From NCBI GenBank assembly GCA_017621515.1, contig JAGASY010000063.1, positions 1 through 46,192 on the forward strand: a stretch of DNA of 46,192 nucleotides, given 5' to 3'. The DNA is from Bacteroidaceae bacterium. GTDB taxonomy: Bacteria; Bacteroidota; Bacteroidia; Bacteroidales; Bacteroidaceae. Shown here piece by piece: positions 9,501-16,997 of the stretch. The position numbers and the translations under genes were made by a program. Below the pieces are notes generated by a model. That model did not search any database. It saw only the letters and a program-made list of their open reading frames with translations, and was not told where the DNA came from. Position 1 is the stretch's first letter, and each line of letters opens with the position of its first letter.

Positions 9501-9851
9501 AGTTTCGCTGTCAATGAAAACCTGCTTCCATGCCTTCTTTGCGATAGAAGAGTCATTGAACAAATAAGTCTTGCCGTCCCACGGTTCAGCTTCTTCACCT
9601 TCCTCTACAGCAGGAACGTACTTGCTGATAAATACTTTGAGACCTTCTTTTCCCACACTGGCCTGAGTTCCCCACGCATTACCTTCTGTAAAGAAAGACT
9701 TTGCGTCGCGGTTGTAAAGGTAATAGACAACAGTGTCTGTTCCTTCACTCACTTTCAACTCAGAAGCGGTTGGGATAGGCTGTGTCCATTGTGCCATAAC
9801 ACCTGCGCTTGCAAGCATTGACGCACCAAATAGAAGTAGCTTGTGCTTCAT
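6504..9851 (-). CDS. Large secreted multidomain protein, paralog 1
   Basis: A 1115-residue protein with a signal peptide (MKHKLLLFGASMLASAG to about Ala20). Three regions ending in IDNVVLTYYG (about 410), LWTNFKLIYKA and ADNFKLTYYG resemble galactose-binding-like, carbohydrate-binding beta modules with the N-P-x-F-x-x-x-x-x-x-G-W opening (for example NPAFDEGNANGWDYSSF). Between them are helical segments rich in Ala, Glu and Asn that resemble FIVAR linkers (such as residues 215-265). The last 60 residues, with YYTLGGVRVATPQKGVNIL, look like the C-terminal beta modules of secreted Bacteroidetes proteins. No catalytic domain is visible, so a surface adhesin or glycan-binding role is inferred only. 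The paralog at 11347-14805 is divergently transcribed and shares the leader, signal peptide start and C-terminus. Confidence 0.85.
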   Translation of the reverse strand: MKHKLLLFGASMLASAGVMAQWTQPIPTASELKVSEGTDTVVYYLYNRDAKSFFTEGNAWGTQASVGKEGLKVFISKYVPAVEEGEEAEPWDGKTYLFNDSSIAKKAWKQVFIDSETQSFVDHGNQPNYFWEIEKGADKTYRLYGAELNPTYNWLNYENAYFGLDISTDAANTVITPLLFKTDEEVEGTYCVDWQFISEADYAAYQEKFVVYDAAQSLKVIIDEAKAKGVDASAAETVYANTNSTKEQIEAAQVELKQAIAEALENSASPEKPLDMTAEYVGNSTFEENTDGWLYTTGAANHGLATNKTDEDIANGGSNFTGKFWENWNSTSYKGKMYKVINNVPNGIYSLQMGAFSDDITAAYVYANNDSVLVPSSAPATYKVWSVVDADSIEIGLKKSEVKGQWMGIDNVVLTYYGNSLDSYKMYIANITTPVEEYEKEGVYVQQTVLDAYKAALAKAQGATTKEEILECAPAIYEANDNVRANANAYAAYVAAVEDADKYFGEHADLAGEDVELMTWYLTSEDGPDETYPNGGAKYILANCLLSTEEIVAETQFLETLRTNAINNGMGLNTDCTALIINPTFSDPSGKGWTWTDGLAKTGGLSEYPCAEAYEKAFDVYQDVTIQDGLYEVSVNAFYRPGANGSYDGTEAVPAEIYLNEFATPVQHIMADCSAECAYDSGDWMTDYETPEGWVPNSMNGASTAFQAGRYKQTVYGLVSGGKLRLGIRSTATSGGSRWCLWTNFKLIYKAKDPEALAFVINSVIEDAQVLLEESMFSADLDALQTAIANAQDATDGDAMYDALIALNASVVNAKASVQAYVDLNDALNNLADAMGLYENSASEAALEKANSLADEINADMDGYTAADAANKLAEIKEAIAYLRVPDGSEASDENPIDFTQVIENPAFDEGNANGWDYSSFTQGNRGYQNNSVYTNPDSEASCNQFIEAWRGSNTPLEDAEVVQTLAYLPAGGYALEVDAFACNQGAMTSEAEGVNLFAQEGDNDAYTTSINTIGNAPVRFVLYFTKQEADSKVNIGLRTNSTTANWFAADNFKLTYYGTDSQVSIDGVTPSGAEVVAVEYYTLGGVRVATPQKGVNILKATLSDGTVKVSKVIF

Positions 9852-10012
9852 AATTGTAATTTGTTAAGTTAAACGATAAATTATTGTTGGTTAAGTTTTT
9901 ATAAGCCTTAAAAAATAGTCTCCCTTAAAATTTTCTGTGCTTTTCTACACAGTCGAAGTTAAGGAAAACGGTACATCTCTCCGCAAGAGATGTATTAAAC
10001 ATTACAAATGTA
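9852..10012 (-). promoter_or_regulatory. Promoter and structured 5' leader of secreted paralog 1
   Basis: On the minus strand TACATTTG (complement of 10005-10012) is a -7 box, with TTTG 18 bases upstream (complement of 10031-10034). The inferred RNA starts close to a perfect 9-bp hairpin (9972-9980 with 9986-9994, five-base loop) and has a leader of about 145 bases ending in AACAAATTACAATT before the ATG. Leader and hairpin are conserved in inverted orientation at 11185-11346. Confidence 0.7.
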
Positions 10013-10293
10013 GAGAAAAATGTAATTTGACAAAGAGAAAAACTGTTAAATTTTACTCCCATTCTAATAAAATTGTCAAAATTGAGATTCTATTATATAA
10101 GCCTGTTGCTCTGTATATGACAATAAAGAAAATTTATTCAAGAAAGACATTGTATAACCAAAGAAATTTTAAAACAACTTCTTAAGCCCCATAAAATTTT
10201 TTTTGAATCCGCTTTTTTGAGGCTATGCGGTTTTTGACAAAATGGCAGGATTTCAGGTAGAAACAAAAATTATTTGCTTGTTTAATGCGTTTT
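10013..10293. other. AT-rich gap with no supported gene
   Basis: This stretch lies between the promoter of paralog 1 and the dispersed repeat. It is AT-rich with homopolymer runs. A reading frame of 82 codons crosses from the leader into this region, but it starts in the conserved leader, is Lys/Thr-rich and has no credible ribosome site. I see nothing else. Confidence 0.5.
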
Positions 10294-10984
10294 CTCTGTC
10301 TTTTTGATTTTGTCAAATGTTAAAATTCCAAGCCCTCTGGAACGCTTCAAAATGAAGCTCACTGAACTTTTCTCGAAGAATGGGGATTCTACGCGCATTT
10401 CGTGAAGCTTCTGCAAATTGTGAAATAGTGTTTCATTTTGGAACGGTTCTTTTACATTTGTTTATTTCCGGCGAAGAGTTTTTTTGAAAAAAGTACTAAG
10501 TTCTTAAATTTCCAGCGCACTGTTTTTTTCTTCACGGCGCACTGTAATTTTATTTCCAGTGCGCTACAATTTTCAGCACTGTGCGCTGAAAATTTGAAAA
10601 CAGCGCGCTGAAAAGATAGAAACTGTGGGGAGCGGAGAAAAAAGCAGTTTGTTTCGATTAAAATGTGAAGAAGTGTATAATTTCCCACTTTGGAAAAGTG
10701 TCTAAACAAGAACTTAAAAGTGAGTGGATTTTTGAGGAATTTTGAGTATGGGAATGGTGGATTTGTATGTAAAATATTAATAATCAATAGATTACTAAAA
10801 TATTCAGATTTTTCAAAAAAATGCATCCGGTAGATTTTTTCGAGTGTTTTGAGAAATTTTGCATTCAATTGATTATCAACAATTTATCTTTAAGCAAAAA
10901 ATTTTGTTTCTTCGCCCTCAGCAAAAAATCGCTCAAAGTGTTAAATTTTCATTTTGGGCGAAAATATCATTTTGTCAAATTGGA
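10294..10984 (+). repeat. Dispersed ~690-bp non-coding repeat, copy A
   Basis: This copy aligns end to end with the inverse of 32514-33197. Shared blocks in order are CCCTCTGGAACGCTTCAAAA, GTGAAATAGTGTTTCATTTT, CGGCGAAGAGTTTTTT, a cluster of GCGCAC/GTGCGC motifs (10513-10610), AAGAAGTGTATAATT, ACTTAAAAGT, GATTATCAACAATTTA (10871-10886) and GTGTTAAATTTTCATTTTG. In the central cluster the first two motifs (CAGCGCACTG at 10513, GGCGCACTG at about 10536) face the last three (CAGTGCGCT at 10557, CTGTGCGCTG near 10579, CAGCGCGCTG at 10601), so the region can fold into a nested hairpin. Frames on both strands are not shared with the other copies. It sits between the divergent promoters of the secreted paralogs. 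Confidence 0.85.
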
Positions 10985-11184
10985 AAATGACATTTTAGCG
11001 TGCTTTCGTCATTTATGTAGATGCTTTCGACAAACTCTTTCTTCACCGCCGCTAATACATCTGTTTACCACACAAGAACTCCGTCAAACATCCTCACAAA
11101 CAGCATTGCATGTATATATTATACTTATTTTATAAGAGCACAAAATTTTAACAAGTTTTTTTTCCTCTCAATTATGTTTTTACT

Positions 11185-11346
11185 TATATTTGCCGCACAA
11201 AATACATCTCTTGCGGAGAGATGTACCGTTTTCCTTAACTTCGCCGTGTAGAAAAACACAGACAATTAAGGGGAATCATTTAATTTTATAAAGCATATAA
11301 CAACTTAACCAACAATAATTTATCGTTTAACTTAACAAATTCAATT
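11185..11346 (+). promoter_or_regulatory. Promoter and structured 5' leader of secreted paralog 2
   Basis: TATATTTG (11185-11192) matches the -7 consensus. The inferred start lies just before a perfect hairpin, TACATCTCT (11203-11211), loop TGCGG, AGAGATGTA (11217-11225). The leader runs about 145 bases to the ATG and shares ACCGTTTTCCTTAACTTCG and the 40 bases before the start codon with the leader of paralog 1. A clear -33 box was not found. A hairpin at the extreme 5' end could protect the message from decay; this is inference. Confidence 0.7.
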
Positions 11347-14300
11347 ATGAAGCACAAGTTACTTCTATTTGGTGCATCAATGCTTGTAGGTAGTACAGCA
11401 TTTGCCCAGTGGACAAAGCCTGCTGACCCGGCTGCCGTTCAACCGGAGGCCGATGTGGTCTATTATCTTTACAACAAAGATGCAGGTGCGTTCTTCGCAG
11501 GTATGGGACAGTGGGGTACTCGCGCAGGTGTGAGCACATCTAAAGGCGAAAAGGTAAGACTTCGCCAGGCAATTAATGCCAATTACGGTGAGATTAACAC
11601 AGAGGAATGGGACGGTGTGACATATGTCTTTCAGGATTCTGTGGAGGTGAAGAAACGCTTTGACGAAGTTTGGTTCGGCACCGACTCTGCAACAATCTGG
11701 GTTGACCGTCAGAACGATGTGAACAACAACCTGAATTTCTCTTGGAATTTCGTGAAGCAGGGCAACGGCATGTTCCGTATCAAAGCTTCAGACACTGTTG
11801 ACAACTATGAGGCAGACAAAGTGGATGGATGGCTCGGTCTTGTTGCGTCAAAGGCAGACAACTGCTGCTACTTCTGTACTGAGAGCCGCTTCCCGGGAGA
11901 AACTTTGCAGGTTGACTGGTATTTCGTGACACCAGAAGCATACGAGGCTTATATTCCGGCTTTGAAGCTCTATGGTGCAGCGATGACTCTTAAGACTGCT
12001 ATCGACAAGGCAAAGGCTGATTGTCCGGGCATCGTGCTTACAGACGCAGAGGCTGTCTATAACAACACTGAGAGCACAGCTGAAGAACTTACTGAGGCTG
12101 TGAAGCTGGTTGATGCGGCTACTATCGAATATGCAAAGAACAATGCATCGGTTGACAAACCTGCTGACATGACTGCAGCCATCACGAATGCTACTTTCGA
12201 TAGCAACAGTTCAGGATGGGAAGGCGATGCGCCTACACAGGGTTCTGGAGCCGGCGAATACTTCAACAAGAACTTCGATGGTCATCAGACAATCAAGAAC
12301 CTCAAGCCGGGTATATATAAAGTAGGAGTACAGGCATTCTACCGTGCAGGTGGACATGGCGGCGATCCTGAATACAACAGCTATACAGAGGATCCGACAA
12401 AAGACCGCAACGCAGTTCTCTATGCCACTACCTCGGTCAACGAAATGAGCAACACTATCAAGCGTGCTATGGACGAGGCTGTATCAGAGGCTGTGGGCGG
12501 TGATGAGTCTGCTGTGGGCGACAAGTTCATCCCTAACAACATGGCAACAGCTGTTACTTATTTTGAGAAAGGTCTTTACCACAACTCAGTATATGCATGT
12601 GTGGGAGAAGACGGAGAACTCACTCTCGGTATCAAGAAGAGCACAACTATCGGCAACGACTGGGTATTGCTCGACAACTGGAAACTCCTTTATTACGGTG
12701 ATAGCGACGAGGCATATACATTGTGGAAAGAGGAAGCTGTGAAGACTCTTCCGACAATCGAACTCGGCGAGGGAGACCTTTACAAGGCTTCATACAAGGA
12801 AGACTATGACAAGGCTGTGGCTGCTGTAGGTACTGCTACAAGCAAAGCTGACATCTTGACTGCCATTCCGGCTGTGACTAATGCTGTAAGTGCATTGCAG
12901 GCTAACGTCGATGCATACGCTACATACGCATCTGCTGTAACAGAGGCTGAGAAGTATTTTGAAGAGCATACGGACCTTGCTGGTGACGATGTGGAATTTG
13001 TGACTTGGTATCTCATGAGCGAAGACGGACCGGACGAGAACTATCCTCACGGTGGTGCACAGTATGTTCTTGCTAACCTCCAGCTCACAACAGAAGAGAT
13101 TACTGACGAAACTGACAGTTTGAAGGTATGGAAAGAACGTGCCATCAAGAACGGTGTGAGCGAAGGCAGTGATATGACAAGTGTAGTCATCAATCCGGGC
13201 TTTGAACTTCCTAACGGAGAAGGATGGACAGGAAACATCACAAATGCACATGGCGGTAACGCTAACAACTACTGTGCTGAGGCATTCAACATGTTCTTCG
13301 ACTTCTATCAGGACGTATCAGGACTTCCTAACGGTCTTTACAAGGTGAGCGTACAGGCATTCTACCGTGCCGCTGCCAATGATGTGGCATGGGCTGGAAA
13401 AGATTCAGACCCAGTACTTTCAGAAGTTTATTTCAACGACTTCGCAACTCCGGTGAAGAACGTGATGTCTATCGAATATACAGAGAACCTTGGAGATAAC
13501 TGCTGGTCAACTCCTAACGGTACATACACACTCGATGGCATGAATGCTGCTTCTGCTGCATTCTCTCTCGAAGACGAGAGTATGAACTTCACTCAGAATG
13601 TATATGGTATCGTTACAGACGGAACAATGCGTCTCGGTATCCGCCAGAAGGAGAACGCTGCTGCACAGGCAAACAGATGGACTCTTTGGGACAACTTCAA
13701 GATTACTTACATGGGTAAGAACGAAGAGGCTCTTGCAGATGTAATCAATTCTCTTACAGAAACTGCAACAGCACTTCTTTCTGAGGAAATGTTCAGTGCA
13801 GACATGGACGCTCTCCAGACTGCTATGGGAAATGCTGCTGACGCTCAGGGCGGAGACGCAATGTACGATGCAGTAATCGCACTCAATGCAGCTATCAATA
13901 CTGCGAAGGCTTCCGTACAGGCTTACGTTGACCTCAACGATGCTCTCAATAACCTTGCTGATGCAATGTCAAATGGTACTGCTGCTGCAGCTGTCATTGA
14001 GAAGGCTGAAATTCTTGCTGATGAAATCAGTGCAAATATGGACAGCTACACAGGTGCTGAGGCTTTGGCTAAGATAGAAGAAGTTAAGGACATGATTGCT
14101 CAGCTGAATGTTCCGGATGCTTCTGAAGCTTCAGACGAGAACCCAATCGACTTCACTTCAGTTATCGTGAACCCTGCATTCGACGAAGGCAATGCTAACG
14201 GATGGGATTACTCTTCATTCACTCAGGGCAACAGAGGCTATCAGAGCAACAATGTATATACAAATACTGAATCTGAGGCTGTCTGCAACCAGTTCATCGA

Positions 14301-14805
14301 GGCTTGGAGAAGCGGCAACACTCCGCTTGAAGACGCTGAGATAGTACAGACACTTGCTTACCTGCCAGCCGGCGGATATGCTTTGGAAGCTGATATTATC
14401 GCATGCAATCAGGGTGATACAAGTACAGATGCAGAAGGTGTATTCCTCTTCGCACAGGAAGGTGAAAATAATGCTTACACAGTGAACCTCCACTCTGTAG
14501 GAAGTGCTCCTGAGCATTTCGTTCTTTACTTCACTAAGCAGGAGGCTGACAGCGATGTTACTATCGGTATCCGCACGAAGGAGACTACAGCTAACTGGTT
14601 CTGCGCTGACAATTTCAAGCTCACTTATTACGGTACTGACAGCAAGGTAAGCATCGACGGTGTAACTCCTTCTGGTGCAGAGGTTGTAGCAGTAGAGTAC
14701 TATACTCTCGGCGGTGTACGTGTGGCAACTCCTCAGAAGGGTGTCAACATCCTCAAGGCTACATTGTCAGACGGCACAGTGAAGGTTTCAAAGGTAATCT
14801 TCTGA
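11347..14805 (+). CDS. Large secreted multidomain protein, paralog 2
   Basis: A 1152-residue protein with a signal peptide (MKHKLLLFGASMLVGSTAFA, cleavage expected before QWTKP). The architecture matches paralog 1: an N-terminal module with a VYYLYNKDAGAFF stretch, a FIVAR-like helical segment (about 215-270), a beta module beginning ITNATFDSNSSGWEG and closing LLDNWKLLYYG, another helical segment, a second beta module (VINPGFELPNGEGWTG to LWDNFKITYMG), a third helical segment, and the module NPAFDEGNANGWDYSSF to ADNFKLTYYG. The final 60 residues differ from paralog 1 at about one position, whereas the middle is much more divergent. It is probably exported and surface-exposed. No catalytic motif is apparent. 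It is divergent from paralog 1 across a 1.5-kb gap. Confidence 0.85.
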   Translation: MKHKLLLFGASMLVGSTAFAQWTKPADPAAVQPEADVVYYLYNKDAGAFFAGMGQWGTRAGVSTSKGEKVRLRQAINANYGEINTEEWDGVTYVFQDSVEVKKRFDEVWFGTDSATIWVDRQNDVNNNLNFSWNFVKQGNGMFRIKASDTVDNYEADKVDGWLGLVASKADNCCYFCTESRFPGETLQVDWYFVTPEAYEAYIPALKLYGAAMTLKTAIDKAKADCPGIVLTDAEAVYNNTESTAEELTEAVKLVDAATIEYAKNNASVDKPADMTAAITNATFDSNSSGWEGDAPTQGSGAGEYFNKNFDGHQTIKNLKPGIYKVGVQAFYRAGGHGGDPEYNSYTEDPTKDRNAVLYATTSVNEMSNTIKRAMDEAVSEAVGGDESAVGDKFIPNNMATAVTYFEKGLYHNSVYACVGEDGELTLGIKKSTTIGNDWVLLDNWKLLYYGDSDEAYTLWKEEAVKTLPTIELGEGDLYKASYKEDYDKAVAAVGTATSKADILTAIPAVTNAVSALQANVDAYATYASAVTEAEKYFEEHTDLAGDDVEFVTWYLMSEDGPDENYPHGGAQYVLANLQLTTEEITDETDSLKVWKERAIKNGVSEGSDMTSVVINPGFELPNGEGWTGNITNAHGGNANNYCAEAFNMFFDFYQDVSGLPNGLYKVSVQAFYRAAANDVAWAGKDSDPVLSEVYFNDFATPVKNVMSIEYTENLGDNCWSTPNGTYTLDGMNAASAAFSLEDESMNFTQNVYGIVTDGTMRLGIRQKENAAAQANRWTLWDNFKITYMGKNEEALADVINSLTETATALLSEEMFSADMDALQTAMGNAADAQGGDAMYDAVIALNAAINTAKASVQAYVDLNDALNNLADAMSNGTAAAAVIEKAEILADEISANMDSYTGAEALAKIEEVKDMIAQLNVPDASEASDENPIDFTSVIVNPAFDEGNANGWDYSSFTQGNRGYQSNNVYTNTESEAVCNQFIEAWRSGNTPLEDAEIVQTLAYLPAGGYALEADIIACNQGDTSTDAEGVFLFAQEGENNAYTVNLHSVGSAPEHFVLYFTKQEADSDVTIGIRTKETTANWFCADNFKLTYYGTDSKVSIDGVTPSGAEVVAVEYYTLGGVRVATPQKGVNILKATLSDGTVKVSKVIF

Positions 14806-14870
14806 TTCTGACAGACGGTCGGACGGACAGGCTGAAAGGCTTGTCTGAACGGCACAGATAATAATCCAAG

Positions 14871-14901
14871 GGACGTCCTCGGCAAGGGGACGTCCTTTTT
14901 T
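14871..14901 (+). terminator. Rho-independent terminator of secreted paralog 2
   Basis: GGACGTCC at 14871-14878 pairs with GGACGTCC at 14888-14895 (the octamer is self-complementary), followed by TTTTTT. It lies 65 bp past the stop and just before the dxs promoter. Confidence 0.85.
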
Positions 14902-14947
14902 CGTTTTAATGAATGCGGCGGCACAAGCCAAACAAAATGTGAATAAA

Positions 14948-14979
14948 TTTGCTTATGGCTTCCGTTTGCACTATCTTTG
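14948..14979 (+). promoter_or_regulatory. Promoter of dxs (Bacteroidetes type)
   Basis: TTTG (14948-14951), a 20-base spacer and TATCTTTG (14972-14979) match the consensus exactly. The start of transcription would be about 15 bases before the ATG at 15000. It is nearly identical to the pyrE promoter because both lie in the outer inverted repeat. Confidence 0.8.
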
Positions 14980-14999
14980 CCAAGTTAGAGCAAAGAAGA

Positions 15000-16919
15000 A
15001 TGAGAGAGAAATCTAATTTTAATCTTTTACGAAGTATAGATAGTCCTGACGATTTGCGCAAGTTGAGCATAGAGCAGTTGCCGTGCTTGTGCGAAGAGTT
15101 GAGGCATGACATCATAGAGGAATTGTCTGTCAATCCCGGACATCTGGCTTCAAGTCTTGGTGCTGTGGAACTGACGGTGGCTTTACATTATGTATATGAC
15201 ACACCGTATGATCGTATAGTATGGGATGTGGGACATCAGGCATACGGACATAAGATTCTTACAGGGCGCCGGGACAGTTTCTGTACCAACCGCAAACTGC
15301 ATGGGATAAAGCCGTTTCCGTTTCCGGGCGAGAGCGAATACGATACTTTTTGCTGTGGACATGCCTCTAACTCCATATCTGCAGCTTTAGGAATGGCGGT
15401 TGCAGCAAGGATACATGGAGAAAACAGAAAGGTGGTGGCGGTAATCGGTGATGGTGCCATGAGCGGTGGACTTGCTTTTGAAGGCATCAACAACACTGCC
15501 GGAACTCCCAATGACATGCTCATTATTCTCAACGACAACAATATGTCGATAGATCGTAGCGTCGGCGGGATGCGCCAGTATCTGCTGAATCTCACAACGA
15601 ATGGCACTTACAACACTATGCGCTATAAGATTGCGCAGAAGCTTTCGCAATGGGGGATACTTAATGAGAACCGGAGAAAGGGGATTATACGCTTCAACAA
15701 CAGTATAAAGTCTGTGCTGACTCGCCAGCAGAATATGTTCGAGGGCATGGATATTCGTTATTTCGGTCCGATGGATGGTCATAACGTGATAGAGCTTGTA
15801 CGTATTCTGCGAACTATCAAAGAAATGCGGGGACCTAAACTTCTTCATATCCATACGACGAAGGGGTATGGATATAAGCCGGCGGAAAAGAATGCGACGG
15901 TGTGGCACGCTCCCGGCAAGTTTGACCCTGAGTCGGGAAAGATTCTCGATACTCCAAAGGATGCGGCTCTTCCTCCCAAGTTTCAGACGGTGTTCGGCGA
16001 AACTCTTCTTGAGCTTGCCCGGCAGAATCCCGCTATAGTCGGTGTCACTCCTGCCATGCCTACGGGGTGCTCGATGAACATTATGATGAAAGAGATGCCT
16101 CAGCGCACCTTCGATGTGGGCATTGCAGAAGGTCATGCCGTTACGTTCTCCGGAGGTATGGCGAAAGACGGTCTGCTTCCATTCTGTAATATCTATTCTT
16201 CATTTATGCAGCGTGCATACGACAACATCATACATGATGCTGCCATAATGAAGCTTAATCTGGTGCTTTGTCTTGACCGTGCCGGTCTCGTCGGCGAGGA
16301 CGGTGCCACTCACCACGGTGCTTTCGATCTTGCTTTTCTGCGTCCGATACCGAATCTTACTATTGCGTCTCCGTATGACGAATGCGAGCTGAGACGTATG
16401 ATGTACACGGCGCAATTGCCGGACAAAGGTACTTTTGTCATACGTTATCCTCGTGGACGCGGCTCTGTGGTTGATTGGCGATGTCCTTTTGAGGAGATTC
16501 CTGTGGGAAAGGGACGTCTGTTGAAGGATGGACGGAACATTGCCGTATTGTCCTTAGGGCCTATCGGTACTGAGGCTGCCAAGGCTATAGAGATAGCAGA
16601 GACACAGGCGGATGCGCAGGGGCGCAGTATCAGCATTGCTCATTATGACATGAGATTCTTGAAACCTATAGATACGGACTTGTTGCGTGAGGTAGGCGAA
16701 AGATTCGCTTGTGTGATGACAGTAGAGGACGGTGTGGTCAGTGGTGGTCTCGGGAGTGCTGTACTTGAGTTTATGGCGGACAACGGATATTCTCCGGAAC
16801 TGAAGCGTGTAGGTTTGCCGGACATGTTCATAGAACACGGAACCGTGGCGCAGTTGCGTGAGATTGCCGGAATGGATGCTGTAAGTATTGCCGAGAAATT
16901 ACTCAAATTCAATATATAG
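15000..16919 (+). CDS. dxs: 1-deoxy-D-xylulose-5-phosphate synthase
   Basis: A 639-residue thiamine-diphosphate enzyme that condenses pyruvate and glyceraldehyde 3-phosphate, the first step of the MEP isoprenoid pathway. The thiamine motif starts at GDGAMSGG (150-157) and ends at the Asn of EGINN (165). The PGHLASSLG segment holds the conserved His (residue 48). The transketolase pyrimidine domain (about 320-480) has [17 protein letters not shown], and a C-terminal transketolase domain follows. The ATG at 15000 is chosen: the frame is open further up, but that part lies in the promoter. Length is as in other Bacteroidales. A strong terminator-like hairpin follows, so trkA may be only partly co-transcribed. 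Confidence 0.96.
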   Translation: MREKSNFNLLRSIDSPDDLRKLSIEQLPCLCEELRHDIIEELSVNPGHLASSLGAVELTVALHYVYDTPYDRIVWDVGHQAYGHKILTGRRDSFCTNRKLHGIKPFPFPGESEYDTFCCGHASNSISAALGMAVAARIHGENRKVVAVIGDGAMSGGLAFEGINNTAGTPNDMLIILNDNNMSIDRSVGGMRQYLLNLTTNGTYNTMRYKIAQKLSQWGILNENRRKGIIRFNNSIKSVLTRQQNMFEGMDIRYFGPMDGHNVIELVRILRTIKEMRGPKLLHIHTTKGYGYKPAEKNATVWHAPGKFDPESGKILDTPKDAALPPKFQTVFGETLLELARQNPAIVGVTPAMPTGCSMNIMMKEMPQRTFDVGIAEGHAVTFSGGMAKDGLLPFCNIYSSFMQRAYDNIIHDAAIMKLNLVLCLDRAGLVGEDGATHHGAFDLAFLRPIPNLTIASPYDECELRRMMYTAQLPDKGTFVIRYPRGRGSVVDWRCPFEEIPVGKGRLLKDGRNIAVLSLGPIGTEAAKAIEIAETQADAQGRSISIAHYDMRFLKPIDTDLLREVGERFACVMTVEDGVVSGGLGSAVLEFMADNGYSPELKRVGLPDMFIEHGTVAQLREIAGMDAVSIAEKLLKFNI

Positions 16920-16923
16920 AATT

Positions 16924-16973
16924 GAAGACCGGAAGCCTGATATGTACATATACGGCTTTCCCGGTCTTCTTTT
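16924..16973 (+). terminator. Hairpin after dxs
   Basis: GAAGACCGGAAGCC (16924-16937) pairs with GGCTTTCCCGGTCTTC (16954-16969), with one small asymmetry, followed by TTTT. It lies 4 bp past the dxs stop and 24 bp before trkA. Confidence 0.7.
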
Positions 16974-16997
16974 GCGATATTTTCAAGTGATATTAAT

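Larger units (their letters stand above)
14801..14980. repeat. Outer inverted repeat, right arm
   Basis: This is the reverse-complement counterpart of 6330-6510. It holds the stop region of paralog 2, its terminator and the dxs promoter. Sequence similarity ends abruptly after TATCTTTGC at 14980, where dxs-specific DNA begins. Confidence 0.85.

Noticed and set aside
9937..10185. An 82-codon frame between the paralogs
   Set aside because: It begins inside the conserved leader of paralog 1, is Lys/Thr/Ser-rich and lacks a counterpart next to paralog 2.
10511..10617. GTGCGCTG repeats as a CRISPR array
   Set aside because: Units are only about 10 bases, of mixed orientation with spacers of uneven length, and no cas gene is nearby.
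10452..10868. A 138-codon frame on the minus strand within repeat copy A
   Set aside because: It spans the hairpin cluster and is Phe/Lys/Ser-rich from AT-rich DNA. The equivalent frame is broken in copies B and C, and no ribosome site is evident.
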